Source: Lineus longissimus (Eukaryota; Nemertea; Pilidiophora; Heteronemertea; Lineidae). From it: a stretch of 64,000 nt of DNA. Positions 22,001 to 37,000 of the stretch are shown here, piece by piece. Where the stretch lies: assembly GCF_910592395.1 (NCBI RefSeq), contig NC_088316.1:11716001-11780000 (forward strand), written 5' to 3'. The position numbers and the translations under genes are program-made. The stretch's first letter is position 1. Each line of letters opens with the position of its first letter. The notes beneath the pieces are model-generated. The model was not told where the DNA came from. It saw only the letters and a list, made by a program, of their open reading frames with translations, and ran no database searches.

Positions 22001-25000
22001 TCAGCGAATTGCATGAATGATAACTCCACCATGGCATTGTGTATTACTGCATTTCTATTTTCCTGACCTACGACTATGTACGAACGGTGTACCTCTTTAA
22101 TGGGCTGCATTTAATCAGGCTGCCTGTAGTGACTGCAGTTGGGGTAAAACGTAACTAATTACAGTCCAAGATAAGAGAACTGCCCAAGGGCTTAAGATAT
22201 ATAGCATTCTGACTGAGGCTGGTCAACACCTTGTTGCCCAAGCAGCAATGAGACTAAGGTGATGGTGAAGTACTGTAACCCCTCTTAGTTTTTCGTGAAT
22301 AATCCCCAGTCTGGCTAAAGCCAGTTGTCATCTCTACATTCAAAGTGTGCTCCTGCTTATCATTCTTGCCATGACATACAGATGTCTCCCCATATGTGAC
22401 ATTCCCATTCACTCATCATCTGGTGCCCAGATGTCACTAGTAGTCTCATTGTCACCAAACCCAGCTGATCAGAGTTTACACTAATAATCAAGGTGTTGTA
22501 ATTCTGGAGGTAGGATACTAATAAAGGGTAGGTGTCTCAAGTTCTGTGGTTTGACATATCACGTTCGCGACGAAATTAGTCTTATAAGATTCTTTCTGAG
22601 GACTTCAAAGGGTCATGTTTCTCGCATAATTGGTTTAAATGAGATATAATATGCAGAACGTGGACATCGTTCTTTTCTGGTTTTCGGCTTGACATTTGAG
22701 GCAATTTTTAATGAGTTTATTTTACTCGTTGAGGAGACTTTTTTCATCCTTTTGCCGGTTAGCCTTTCATGTGCACAAGTTGCATCTGTTGCCCAAATAT
22801 GAGGGTTTGAAGATACTTTTTTTACAGAGACCGTGTTTAAAGGAAGCATGGTAACTTTATATTTCACTTGTTGAAAACTTGGGAGTGTTTTTACATGATT
22901 TCCTTCCCAAGTTTCTTCTGTTTTAGTGTCGGCTCAGTGCTTGGAGGTGCAATTCTCCAGGAAGTATTCATCCTCCAGGGCATGATGAGCGTTTTTGGCT
23001 CACCGTCTAGGTGAGTCTATACAATACCACAGTGTTTGTCATTGTCTTCGTCGCCGTCGCTGCCGCCGCCACCGCCGCCGAACTTAAAAAGGGAAAAAGT
23101 GCAATATCTCGCTTATTAGTGACTTGTTTTTGATGGTATTTGTATGGTAGTTACTCCAAGCAACGATACATCACATGTCGTACCGACTTTGGTTTGACCT
23201 ATTTACTATACATGTAGCATGGTTCGTAACCAGTATGAATTCCTAACCACCAAGTATCTATACGGTGAGCACAATGGCCCTTGGCCATTTCATTACGTGC
23301 CACTATGGTATGGTTGAGTTAATTGGCATAGTGGCTCCATCTACAGCCAGGTTTCCCAAGTTTAAATGCAAGGATTGCTGTCTCTCTGAGATAAGTTGTA
23401 GGGTGGGAAGGTGCCTATTTGTGGTGCATCCCATCCCATCCCATTTTACGGCCCTCTATAATGGAACTTTGTAACTTGTAACAACATGGGTGATGGCTGT
23501 CAGTAGGCCCCTTTAAATCTTAAGTAAAAATTTAAAATCATATTATTATGCCCGGGTCCTCTCTCAGCAACTCTACATTATTATGATATGGGCCCATTTT
23601 GATGTTACTAATGTTACTACAGGAAATTGTTTCCAGTGGTTCCCAGTGAGTTAACCACTTTTTTGACCTATTTTGACTAAGTCAGCCGTACTTAATATGA
23701 AAAGTGGCCTTCCGTGTCAAATTATTACCATTAATGAGTTGATAACTATTGTTTTTTGCTGGTCGATTATTCCCAACTGTTAGGTGCAAACAACTGATGC
23801 TGGTTGCATTCAAGGTTGAACATTCATTGAGGTGCAATTGCAGTATTGGCAGAGTGTGGTACTGGTGTCGGTGGTTCTGTAACTAGATGTCATTTATAAA
23901 GCTTGATTATACAGCTTCATTTGTCTAAATGTTGTCTCTGCATCTCTCTAAATCGGCCAATGTTGGTTTTGGCTATTGAGAGTTATTTCTAAATTCAAAA
24001 TTCAAATTCAAATTGATTTATTACACTAAAATACCCTCTAGGGGTCAATGGTAATATCCAAAAATAATTTCAAGCAAATATACAGTACAAAATAAGATAA
24101 AGTAGAATAAAAAGTATGTATTACATGTGAAATAGGAAGCTTACAACATATAATATGAATACCGGTAATGATAACAACTTCGTAGTCTTATTATATAAAA
24201 TAATCACAACAGTGCTTTGAGCAGGCTTGAGCATATCTTGAATAAAGATTTATTCCTCCTAGAGTATATGGAAGTATAATTCCTCGAAGGAGCAAGGTAC
24301 TCCACTATGTACCATATCTCTGTTGTAGTGATATAATTATGAGTATGATAATAAAGTGTGTGCTGCAGGATGTGTGCTGCAGTCCAAGTCACAATAGTCT
24401 TCCCGTAAATCGCGCATTGGCGTGTCAGTGACGCTACCCAGCGCATAGGTCGCATGTAAGTCACACGTAAAATACGCTAAACAGAGGGATAAGCGGGTCA
24501 CTGATGCGTCATTGGTGCGTAACTTGTGTGTACGTTGTACGTCACTGACGCGAACCAGATGGATGTCAATTGTGATTTGGACTGTATGGTAGTTAATTGA
24601 CATCCCGAAGCCACAATCTGTCCTCTGCATTTGTCCTCAGCCACTTGACCTTATCAAGAGCGCATTGAAAGTGTACTTTATAGCATAACTCTCGTGTTTT
24701 ATACTTGTTAATATGCAGATTGCGAATTAATTAACTCAAAGTATGTCATCCGTGAATGAGAGTATGATGAATGGTATCAAGTCCAGTCAACTCCCAATGA
24801 AATATTCATGTGTGAACACAGCAAGCCATGTGAAGGCTGCTACATATTCAACATCCATTTCTTGGCGGAAGCTGGTATTTTTCTCAAAAATGTCTAATGG
24901 CTTCCTGATGTGGCTTGAATGGAATTTGGAAGATTATAGAATTAGTACTAGCACCAGGATTTACGACAGAAATTCGGTGCTGCAGACACCAATGCCAAGG

Positions 25001-28000
25001 AAAAACTTTGGGTAGCACAGCAGGAGGACCAAACACTCGCCACAATACTGAAGTTATTGTTTAGGCAGATTGAATGCAGACATTGGCATCATTAGTAGAG
25101 TGGCGAGTAATACTCCTTGTGTTACAGTGGAACCTCCCAACGCAGTCCCCTCTCTATCAAGGACAACCTCTCTATTGAGGACACTTGTTTTCGTCCCAAA
25201 TTGGTTGTTTCCATTCAATTTGACCTCTCTAATCAGGACACCTCTGTATTAAGTATAGCATCTATCAGTCAAGAGGGTGTCCTTAATAGATTGGTTTTAC
25301 TGTACTTATAAATGGGTTGGTCAAGTTTGGCTACCCCTGCAGAGGTCATGGCAGCAAAGCACTCAAGCAACCTGTGAGAGAAAATGGTCAAGTACAATTA
25401 TATGTCTTGATGCACTTGGCCATAACCATCACAGTCATAACCATCACAGCGTGTTTTGCACTGCCTCACCATGAAGGCAGTGCTCAAAGCATTGGACCGG
25501 GCATACTGCCTAATTTCGTGGCTAGAACCCTGGGCAATTTCACACAATCTCCACTCAGTGGCGCCGTGTGACAGGGGTACTTGGACATTTTGCGTGACTA
25601 AAATGGTCATTTAAAGCGCATATTGGTGCGTAAAACTCCACAAATATGTTGTTTTCATGAATTTTGGTGGTTGAGATTCCATAATTCCCATCGGAATAGA
25701 CATTTATCATGCTCTTTTGAGGATCTATTTGATATATTATATGCCATGCCATTGTGATCAGGTTTGACGATATATGCGCAGGAGTTTTTTTGGCAAAATA
25801 TCGCAGTCCTGTGATCCAACCAACTCGACAATAAACCTCGTACGCAGATTGTGACATTGCAATGCTTATTTCATGCAAAGTTCGGCTTTCAAACGATTAT
25901 CAGCAATGGTAAACATGCCTCATGGGACGTTAGTTCGTCAGTTAAATTGGTTAATCCTTCTCTCAAATGCAACATGCACCCTAATAAAAGTGTCTGCCAC
26001 TAGTCTGTCTCCGCCATGGTTGACAAGACTCCTTCTTAGGTTAATGGGCACAGTCCTTTATTTAATGTAGTGTGTGAATGTGACCACTTTGCATTGAAAT
26101 CTACTTCTAAATTGCCGTCACATGGGATCCTGTAATTTCCATCATTAAAAGATTATCGATCACTTAATTTTGCCACAGGCTCTGTTGGCTATAGCTTCTG
26201 TGCATGCTATTTGGCAGCCTGGCTGAGCCGATTTTGAGCCGAAATGGGGGCCATCTGTTCATAATTTGACACTTGACATTTTCGAACTTCCTAATTTTCG
26301 AATTTTTGAATTTGACTACGTTTGTTGGATGTGCATTGTATACCTTCGGATCAGGAATAAAAATGTAAGATCCATTTTGGTAGAAACAAACTGATGTGAA
26401 AGGAACATCCAGACAATGACTTGTAAACAGGCAAAAGTTCTTGAGAAAGGTCTTCAGGACAGATACCCCTCACTTGTCAGTATAATGATTGCTTTGGCTG
26501 TATATGTAAATTGCCATAATGGGTTTAATAGTACAAAAAAGTACAGTTCCGTCACACTGACAATGCACTCTCGCTGCCAGACAAAATTTACCATAATTTG
26601 GTTGAAAACCCATAATTAAGAAACTAATTTGGGATGTGACTAGATGGTTGTAATGAAACGGTCCCCAGACCATCAGAAATGAAATCCCAATCATAATTAT
26701 GATATTAACTCATCAAACGCCTGTCCACATTTGATAAATTTCGATATTTTTTGGGTCAAGGGCCACTTTCAGTGTTAGGAGTATATCAGTTTTCCTGCCT
26801 TTATATTTGCATTGCCCCAAAGGAAGCTTCAGACTAAGTTGGATACACAGTTCTTTGACTTAATTAGTGACTGGCATAATTAAAACTTAAGGATTTTCTA
26901 TGGCTGGTCCATTTGAGAAGTTTGAGGCATTCCGTTGGATTAAAAGCAAGATACATCCGTCACCAGGCCAGGTATGCATCGGTTTTCTAGTCTCTCTGTT
27001 TCATACTTTTCTTTTGATTGGCCTATATTTTAAGATGGGCCTACATTGAGTTACAATGTACTTCGAAGGCAGTTAAAAATTTATCAACATCAGAATGAGT
27101 TATCAAAATGTGGTATATTTTTTAATAATAATACTGTTTTATCTTGGTACACCCTGTACAATATATCAGTTCAGATCTTGCACACCTGGTCAGTTACAGT
27201 TTTCTGTTGTGTGCTATGATGTGAGGATACAGCCCAAGTCACAATTGACATGCATTAATTTGCATCAGTTGTGCGCATGTTGTGCACAACCTATGTGCTG
27301 CCCAGTGAAGTTGCACGCTGGTGACACGTTTTAAGTTGCGCGTAACTTCCGCGTAGCAGAAGGGATGTCAATTTTGATTTGGACTGTATCTTGATAAGCC
27401 TCAATTTAAGAAGAAAAAGAGTGACGTCTCTCGTGTTAGATTCTCTTATTACTAACTGCTAGAAAAAAGAAAATCTAAGTATGGAAATTACAAGTCTGTG
27501 TTTCTCATGAGCAGTTGCCTGGCAACAAAGGGTCTCCACCCATCTACGCCATGAATATCGTAGCAACTGATCATTGTACTGATTTATAACGGCTCGATTG
27601 GCTGTGTACCATATATGGGCAAGATACCATGTTAGCTCACTGGCAGCAGCACTTCTACCGCCTCGGATGCTGGGCTGTGATGGGGTCACGGGGTCAAGGT
27701 CGTAGGTGTGTCATCAAGAGTTGTTGTTATGTGCAGACGTGGTTACGGCAGATTTGAATGAGCAGCTGATCTGATGGTTCTTACGGATTTTACTTATTCA
27801 TGGATAGAAGCAGGTGGGTCCTATTTAATGTTGTTCTCTGGAGGATATAATTTCTAACACACTATTTTCCTGGATGCAGAGTTAGCATTTATTTCAGGAT
27901 GCATCAATCAAGTGTGGAATTATCAAATCTTGACAAGTTTTGTTGAAAAATACTTTCGGAAGTAAAAACATTTGAAATATATTTTGTTGTATTTTTGGCT

Positions 28001-31000
28001 GATGGAAATTCTTCACCTTAACAACTATAGCAAATTTTATGCAAAGCAGTCTTCCTTATACAAATTTGAAAGTATGATTATCAAAATATTGTTGAGCTTA
28101 TTGCTTTGGTTCCTCGGCTTGGCCATTGCATAATAATGTTATCTTATGTTGAGGGATATACCCAGTAAATTGTTCTGTGCTATCATTGGAGATCCAAATA
28201 CAAATGCAAACGTTTGAAATGACTTAAACTGCTGCACACAGCTCCATACAAAATCGTTGTAGCATCCCCCCCCCCTGCATCCATTCAAACTCCCAGTTTG
28301 TCACATTGAGATCCATATCAGGATTCAGTTTTCAAGGCTATCAATCTCATATTTCTAAACAAGTCATGCTGAAACCCTAGAATGTTCTAATATAAGCAAG
28401 CACGAACTCGGCAGAAAACGTGATAAGTGTGTTTGGTAACCATGGCAGCCTATGTTTTGTTGTGTGACATGCTGTGCACACGTGTGTGTTGTTGTTATTG
28501 TCATCTTGCTGACAATGCTGGATGTGGCTGCTTTATGTCCCTCGATCCTGCCGATCGACTCACACTGAATCACCTCATTCTACAGCTTCTCGTGTAGTGT
28601 ATCATGCATTTTTTTCTGAGTGATTCAAGTAAGAACGTGTACCTTGCCGAGTCACTCATCAGTCATGTGATTGCATTATGCATCCTGTCATGAAGGGATG
28701 CTGTGGTCTCCGATTCACCTTTTTACCATTTCGACCAGTACTCCACAAGTGTGTCATTAGGAAAGCCTGAAATTAAAGTCTCATGTTGTCGTTGCAGGCA
28801 AATGCTATTTTGATGCAGAGCATTGTACATTGCCTTAGCAAACGTTATAATGCACTAGCTCAGCCTGTAGTGAAGTGATTTATGAAACTTGTAATGCATC
28901 CCATAGTAAAGGATGCTGAGGTCTACGATTCGAGGCTAACTTTTTATCATATCCACCAGTACTCCAGTGCAATGTGACACATTGCAGGCTAATACTATTT
29001 ATGATGCAGTGCACCGAGTGACGTCATTCCATCGTAGATTGCCTTTGCAAATGTCTTCATGCACTAGGCCAGCCCAATGAAGCAAATTGATCAATAAGAC
29101 CTGAGGTGTCATGATCTTTATATATCAACTAAAATCGGCAAAGTCCAAAACCAAAGCTTGCACTCCAACTCACAAAGGCAAATGCAGTTGAAAAACCCAT
29201 GCAACCGGCGGCTGTTTTCAACCTCATGAATTCTGATGGACCAACCACTCAGAAAATGTGGCCAAAGCGACCACATCAATTATTGAGATATTTGCCCAGT
29301 GTGCCATGAAGTCCAAATAGCCTTGAGCTAAAGCAAACAGAATCTCTTTAAAAATGAATGTTATTAGCGCAGACTCGGAGCAGACGCAATGCTCAGAATG
29401 ACACAGTGTATTGGACTTCTTGCATGGTCTTAACCTTGTCGAAGAAGTTGTCAAGGGGTAGATTTGGGATGCTATGGAAGGGAGGACAGCCTTGGAAAAA
29501 GGGTGTGCCCTGGTAATTTTTAGGGCCAATGTACCAAAATTTGTGGTCAGTCAAATGATTTTTCAGATGGGAGGGGGTTGCCGATTCCTATGCCCGTCCC
29601 CTGGATCTGCCAATGTGGAATGATCAACACAGTGTTTTCATGATTGGAATCTGCCACAGAGTTGAATGCAACTAAAAAAGTAGCCATGCTCTGTCAAAGT
29701 GTGTTGTGATGTGCCTTTTACCAAACTATTTGTTGGGCAAGAAACTCATGAGCCAGGGCATGCTTGGTATCGAACTATTTGTTGAGCAAGAGACTTGGGC
29801 TAGAAGAATAGGACCGGCCAGGGCATGCATAGGACCAGGTCTCAGTCCTCAGTTTCTTGCTCCAAAAATAGTTTGGTACTACCAAAAATATTTATTTTTG
29901 ATACTACGCATATCTCGACATGCTTGACACAATGCTGCATTCTCTTTTCATCATCGATTCTTGCATTTTAGCTCCGAGAGAACAAAAACAATAGAGGATG
30001 TCGTCGTCATGACGAACTCATCTAAATTGAATCTGGCTGAATCACCAAATATTGATCTATTTTGAGATATGAAATAGCATCGGATGTTTATCTTCTTTAG
30101 TTACCATTCGCTAGCAGACTAACACTTTCAGACTGCAGTTTTCATATCGTAATATTTTCAAGACTCTAAGACTGTGTCAATACCCATTGCAAGAGTAGTT
30201 ATTTTGGAGCTGTCTTGTAGGACCTAATTCCACAGACTCCAGGAAATGGGTGATGATTTCAAAGCCAGAGAAGTGCCTTCAGCTGCCTTGTACTAAACAC
30301 TACGAAGCTACTGTAAAGATGTCAGTGACTTTACTGCTTGTGGGCTGTTTGCTCAAAATAGAGGATTGAGTCATCTTTGCTCACACTGTGCAGTGTCATT
30401 TATCAGAAATCTCCTCGAGCTAGTGATCTCATGTTGACATCTATGCTGCCGTATCCAACTTAACTGCAAAAATTTCAAGAATAACAGTAATAATATGTCC
30501 ATTTGGAGATAACGTTGATTAATCAATATCATATTGAGTTAACAAAACAAATATGTCTAAACAATTTTAATACAGTTCTTTAGTATACTATTTGATTGCA
30601 TGTACCTAGTTCTGATAGTTAATCAATGGTTTCGCAAGCTGTTGCTTGTGATGTCGATTCATATCCATATCTGTTTTGTTATTTGTGCAAACTGTTGGAG
30701 CACTGAGCTAACCACGGGCACTGGCCAGGCTGCCACAGGGGGCACCAGGCAGCTGACTCCAGCAGCTTGGTGCAACGAAACTTCCCCAAGTTTCTTATTT
30801 GGGATTACCAGCACACCCATGGCAAATGCGTTCAAACAAGTTTATTTCAGCCTCAAAATCTCCCTTATCAATTCTGAGTAGTGCTTACAGTCTATCGCTT
30901 AAAGTGAGCAGGGGTCAATCACTTGTTTTTTGTGGCATTCTCTCTACATCAGCGACCTTCAGCGACAAGTGGACTTGAGAATTTAAACGTGCTTTACAAG

Positions 31001-34000
31001 CCTCGATTCAGTGTTTTCATTGGAACCTGAAAAGGTGTAAGACAGAGTTGGTTTTGTGCCTGTCACACAGAATTTTGCTGTCTGCCATGTAATGGATTAT
31101 TGTTGTAATAACGGGCAGCTTGTACCTGTTGAAGAGTCAGACAGCAACTCAAGTGTACCTGTCAAAACCTCTAAAATCACAATTTGGTGCCTGACAATGT
31201 CCTTGACCGGCAACCTATTTCCAGACTTGCGCTTATATTATTGTTGGGCTGTTAAAACTCGGCCTGTGAATGATTAAAATGGTATGACAAAGCTGCGCAA
31301 GTCATGTGGAGATTACAGCCGCCACACCGCAGTCTGGTCGTCGTGATGAGGCCAGTGATACGCCACATCTATCCGACACTATGGTCGTCAATAACTCTTT
31401 ATGTGCCAGCTATTCAGATGGCTCGATCGAACTCTAATGGAGTCATCGATTGGGACTGCGTGCACGATCTTCCCCATTGAAAGTTGTGTTATTTATCAGC
31501 TGAAATTTCAACATGTGGCTGTCTCACTTTAGATTAAAAAGTGTGGAGATCCAGATCATATTGCAGAGGTGACATAAGGAATTAACACTGGACTGGCGGA
31601 CCTCTTACTACAATTGGGACTGGGAGGATGGAGCTAGCATCTGGGCCCAAACCTGATAAGTTTTGGCCGAAAGTTTGGAGCGGAATTTGAGCTCCATGTG
31701 ACACGTTGGTGATTGTGCAATAAAATTTGATGTAGAATTAAACTTTAAAAAAATCAAAATGGTATGGTTCCAGCCTCTTGTAAACTAATATTTGATCTGT
31801 ATTCCTTTCTTTCCTATTGAGCAACTGTTGTTGGTTTCTGAGTAGGGCCATTTGTTTTGGTGGTATGTAAATGTTGAAACAAGCCAAACTAAACGAACCA
31901 AATAAATCAAATAAACATGAAGTTGCAATGAATATTACTGCAATGAATCCTACAAAGAATATTACCTATGAACTTGATCTTTCAGTTCAGGTTTAAAATG
32001 TTTATTTGGATCGTTTAGTTGGGCTTGTTTCATTTGGCTCGTTTCAACATTTACATACCATTTGTTTCTACAACCGTACAATTATAAAAAGAAGCAAGCT
32101 TGCGTGTAGTTGCTTTATTGCATTTGAAACAAAAGAGGATATGTCATCCTACTCATTACAACAACATTGTACGATTTTAATGATTCAGCACCAATGAAGA
32201 AATAGTCATGTGGAATTATAAAAATACTCAATGGAACTTAATCCCATTACATTATCACATTTGATGCGTTGCCACGGCGATTTACAAACGAAATGGATCA
32301 CAACAACCATGAGCATTGTCTGCCTCAAACCTTTGAACAATGGGCTAGAAATACTGGTTCCAGTTCAATCAATCATATGCGATAATTGCATCATTGATAT
32401 TGATGGTATTCGGCACTGGGTTCGCCTTTGTTTTCTTGATCCTATTGTTCTCCAGTTAGCTTTGTGGCTTTGTGTGTGTTGCTGATTGGCTTCGAGGGGG
32501 TCAGTGTTAGTAGAGCAGGTTAGTTATTTCTGCTTGAAGCCCTCAAGATATTCAGTGATACAAAGCGGACCTCCCCTAATAGCATACACCTCTCTACTCA
32601 GCGCACTGTCTCTAGGGACAGTGACTTCGGTCCCAGATGTTTGATTTCCCCTCTCCTGTGAGAGAAGTTAAGAGGGCTCAAATGCGATCTTGGTTGGCAC
32701 CAACTGCCATGGCAGCTACATGAAAACTAGGGGGAGAACATTTTGTCTTCGATGCAGACCTTGAACAAAGATGGAAACATCAGCTTCTTAGCATCCACAA
32801 CACCATAAGATCAATAAGGTTTATCTCCAACATTAAAGATTATGTCCCTTGCTCTGAGCATCATAGAACATTATCTTCTTGTCAGTAATGGATTTGATGG
32901 AAGGTTCTGATGTCAGGCTCTGTCTAATATCCACAAAGTCACGAGCTTGTTCAAAGAAGGTATTTTCAAACCTAAATTGCAAAACAAGATAGAAGTAGTT
33001 CTCTGATCGAGAGAACCTCCGAACCATGAAATATGACCGAGTGGTTCCGTGACAGCCAGTGATGCTATCAGTCAGATATTCCCTCCGGAGTCCGGTGACT
33101 CCGTCTCATTTATTCATGCTGTGGTGTTGCCTCCTTTCTCACCTGTTAACACTGATGAAGCTGAAGGAGAGAGATTTAAATTTGTAATGCCAGAATCCAT
33201 AAATATGGTTAGTGTCCCTAGCGTCAGTGTCACTATTATAGACACTGGCGGCACATGCTTGGAGATCCTCTGCAGGGAACATGAAGAAGTCTGCATCAAT
33301 TCTTGGGTGTCAATTCTCCTCACACTTGCTAATTGTGTTTTGAGCCGTGTGTCGGCTTGATCATGGCCACGTAGACAAGGAGATCCTTGGAGATAAACAG
33401 GTACGAGACTGCGGTGAACTACTTCAAGAAATGAGCATTTCCAACTGACCTTTCTTCTCACGCCTGCAACAAAGACTGCTGAAAGTACACTTTGAAATGC
33501 TGGAGGAGATCCTTGGCGATGAAGGACCAAAGACTGCAGTGAACTACTTCAAGGAATGAGCATTACTTTTCCAAATGACCTTTCTTCTCACGCCTGTAAC
33601 AAAGACTGCTGAAAGTACGCTTTGAAATGCTGGGGATTTTGAGGCCATTATCATAAGATCTTCCACAATACAAGGCCGGATTATTGATTTTCTGATGACC
33701 TTTTCTCCTCTCACCTGCTGATGATGAAACACCTGCCTCCCAAGGGATAAGAGGGATGGACACATTCATCAATTCATCTTGTTTGTCTCTAATGAAGTTG
33801 CGCATAGCTTTGTGCAATTTGTGCTTGGTTGGGGATGGGGTTTGTTATCCTGTCTTTCTTGGCTATAGAGATGTACTGCATCAAAATCATGTCGCCATGG
33901 ATGGTGTGGTGGTTTTGCTGTGGGGAAGTATTTAAAGTGCACTCTGGTATGATTCCAATCTGAAGACGGAACTATTTTCACATTTGAAAACTGAGTGCCG

Positions 34001-37000
34001 GGTTACACACTTTGGTCAAGATCAGACCAAAGAATTACTTAATCTGATTCTTCTTTTTAATACTTGTATGAGAAGAACAGTAAATGTCAAAGCACTTTAT
34101 GACATATGAAGGACCAGTTTGAAAACCGAACCTATCTCCTTCCTGACTTTATGGTCTCTGTTGGGCAGTTGATCTTGGCTAACAGAGTTTTAGATTACCA
34201 AAAGTCTTGTAGATTTTTAAATAACAAAGTATCTTAACCCAGGATACTGTAAAGAAAGCATAGATTGGCCAGTGTTATTGCTCTTGAGTGAGATAGAGGT
34301 TATTTATATGATATGTCTGGAAAGTTTGTGCGCAGCTAGGAAGCCAAGAAAAATCAGGTGCATGATATAATTCCCAGGGATAATCCAGGCCTGATGATGC
34401 CGTTTCTAGGGTTGCAACGGTTGCAATGGGAGAGAAGACCAGCAAAGAAGACTTATCAGCAGAAAAGGTCAGACGATGCTTTATCGCAGTATGATCAAAG
34501 GTTGAGGAGAATGTCAACGAGTTAGAGCTGTATGTACGATTAGCAGGGGACAAAGTATCGGATTTCATCATCGCGCAAACTTTTTGCTTATTGCGTTCCA
34601 TCAAATCCTCGGTATAAATGTCATTGTGTCATACGGTTGCTCAGTTCAGCCCGTTGCCGCGGACTTAGGAGGATCTAAAACTAAAACTGTCTGGCAGATG
34701 GGATTTGTGTGAATGTCTGGTTCAGTAGTTCATTCGTGGTTTAACCAGTTGAGTTTTAACTTGTCTCAGCTGTAGCACGAGAAGCTTTGGCGAGTGTAGT
34801 GAGATTTGAGTCAATTTCTTCTTGGTACACGGTGCGTTATCATCCATTACGATGGTTCGCGAACGGATCATGCGACTTCCATATCAGCCCTACGTGAAGC
34901 ATGACATCAAGGGACATGGGCAGGTAAGATCCAAATCAGATACTTCTAAACTGGTCAGTGTCACTAGATTTTCGTCTCTTTGTGTGAATTGTGCCTGAAA
35001 TGTCATTAGTAATTTTCCGTCACTCGGTGTATCAGAATTTGCGAGGACCAATTCTTTGTTTTCATACATGGCAAAGAATTGATAATTCGTAATTGAAATT
35101 CTTGAGCAGTGCAGAAACTCTAACATCACGTGCTGCTAAACTCGCATCCGATTGCTCTGAAATGGGGATTTCTTTCAGTACTTCTTTGAGCCATAGTTAT
35201 TGCGTCCTTTTAGAAACCAGCCTCCGAAAGTGACGGTGTACTATACAAAATCCAGTTCCGTGGTCATATATGCAAATGAAAAGGTGATTGCAAACATTGA
35301 ATCGCACCATTACAATTTTCTATGGACTAATACTGAACTGATTATCAGGAGTCAATATAAATGTTAGCTTTGTCTAGTCAGATGTCAAATATAATTACCA
35401 AAAAATGATGACTTTGTTAGCATGTTTATATTTGGTCGTATCAAATGATAATTTCTATCATTTAGTTTCATAAAAATATTATTCAATTTATTCAATAACC
35501 TGTCTGCATTACCGGGCATTCAACAAGCAGCCTGAAAATTGTGCATATTTGTAGAGTGTGCGGTTGCACCTGGCATATTCATTTATAGGTATAACTCAAA
35601 AAGGAACCTGGATAAGTCAACAGACTAACCAGATTTATATGAGAGGTGAGATTCACAGCCAGTGTTCCATTACATATTTGATCAGATTTTGTGTCTATGG
35701 ATGTGCATGCTTATGGAAGTATGTGGTTGGTACCGTTTGAAGACGTCAAAATTGGTGAGTTCCAGGTTATTTATATGATGGGGTATCCAGTCTTGGTCTA
35801 CAAGTAAAATACTGAACATCAGAATGGACAGGGCAGTAGTGCTTGGTTCATCTTAAAGGTGTACTGTGTTCATTCAAAAATTTTAAAATTGAACTCAAAT
35901 TTGAAAATATGCATTGAAGACGAATTTCAACATTGCTGTCCTGTACAGGGTGGCCCAGAATCATTTTCCCTCACGCAATGGACACACAATAGAATTCTAT
36001 TGTGCAAGGGAAAATAATTCAGGGCGACCCTGTAGACTGATTCTAGTAAAGCTGACGGGTCAAATATACATTCATGAGTAGGCCTAACCAATACAATACG
36101 GAGGCCAGTGACAAATTTTTTATACATCGACTCTGGACGGTTTCACTGGAGGTGACCCTATGGTGTGTGCAGAGAATGCTTTGCTTTCTATTTGTGCACT
36201 TGGGGTAATGGGTATATTCCATAGAAGATCCAAGTGCACATCACAAACATTCCTGAGAGCTCGGCTTCGGCGGCACTCGGGAATGTATATTTGACCCGTC
36301 TGCTTTAACAAGTTTCAGAGAATTATTTGCCTGTATAGTAACTGCATTACGGCATTGGGCATTACTATTTTTCTGAGCAGCAGCAGTAAATACAATGAAC
36401 ACATACATTGTACCAAAGCCTTTGAAAGCGCCCCTGCCTTATATTTTAGAAATAACTTCCCCGGTGTGCATCATTCTTGCGTCGTAGCATTTTAGAGAAA
36501 TGTCTTTCACACACTACATGCTCATCCCAGAGACGGATGTCGCCGGCTCTGGGTTGAGTTTGGTCATATCAGAGATTATGAACTGTCTCACTGGAGAATC
36601 ATCTGATATGGTCGCTGAAATGTTGCATGAGACGATGGGAAAGTACTTTGGCCAGCACTGTATCATCTTCAAGAGGTCCAGGCTAACCAGCCATAAAAAT
36701 AGCAAAAATGCACTGATGAGGTTTCCTAATAGTATAAACTCTTAACACAGTGGCACAGACAAAGAGGCAGATCACAATAGAAAATAATCCAATAGCGAAA
36801 ATTAATTTCCGTATTTCCCATCCGCACTCTGTAGCTATTGATCATGCCTAGGGCTGGTTGGGTGTGTTCAATATCAATATGGAGGGCCACGACAATTTAT
36901 CAACTTATGAGGCACTTTGATATCATAACTGTAATGTGTGAAGCTGTTGAGGTGTTGACATGAGTTGGGAGTTCGATGACACCTTAACCTGTCCATTGCG

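Larger units (their letters stand above)
35857..36440. repeat. Interspersed repeat R1, copy 4, split by two inserts
   Basis: R1 blocks (TAAAATTGAACTCAAATTTG, GACGAATTTCAACATTGC) on the left and (AAGTTTCAGAGAATTATTTG, CTATTTTTCTGAGC) on the right are separated by the elements at 35944-36034 and 36048-36305. Confidence 0.78.

Noticed and set aside
22927-23011. Possible CRACD-like exon between TTTTAG and a strong GTGAGT donor
   Set aside because: In the required phase it ends in a stop codon, and the donor lies inside the GGTGAGC repeat family that recurs at 49790-51330.
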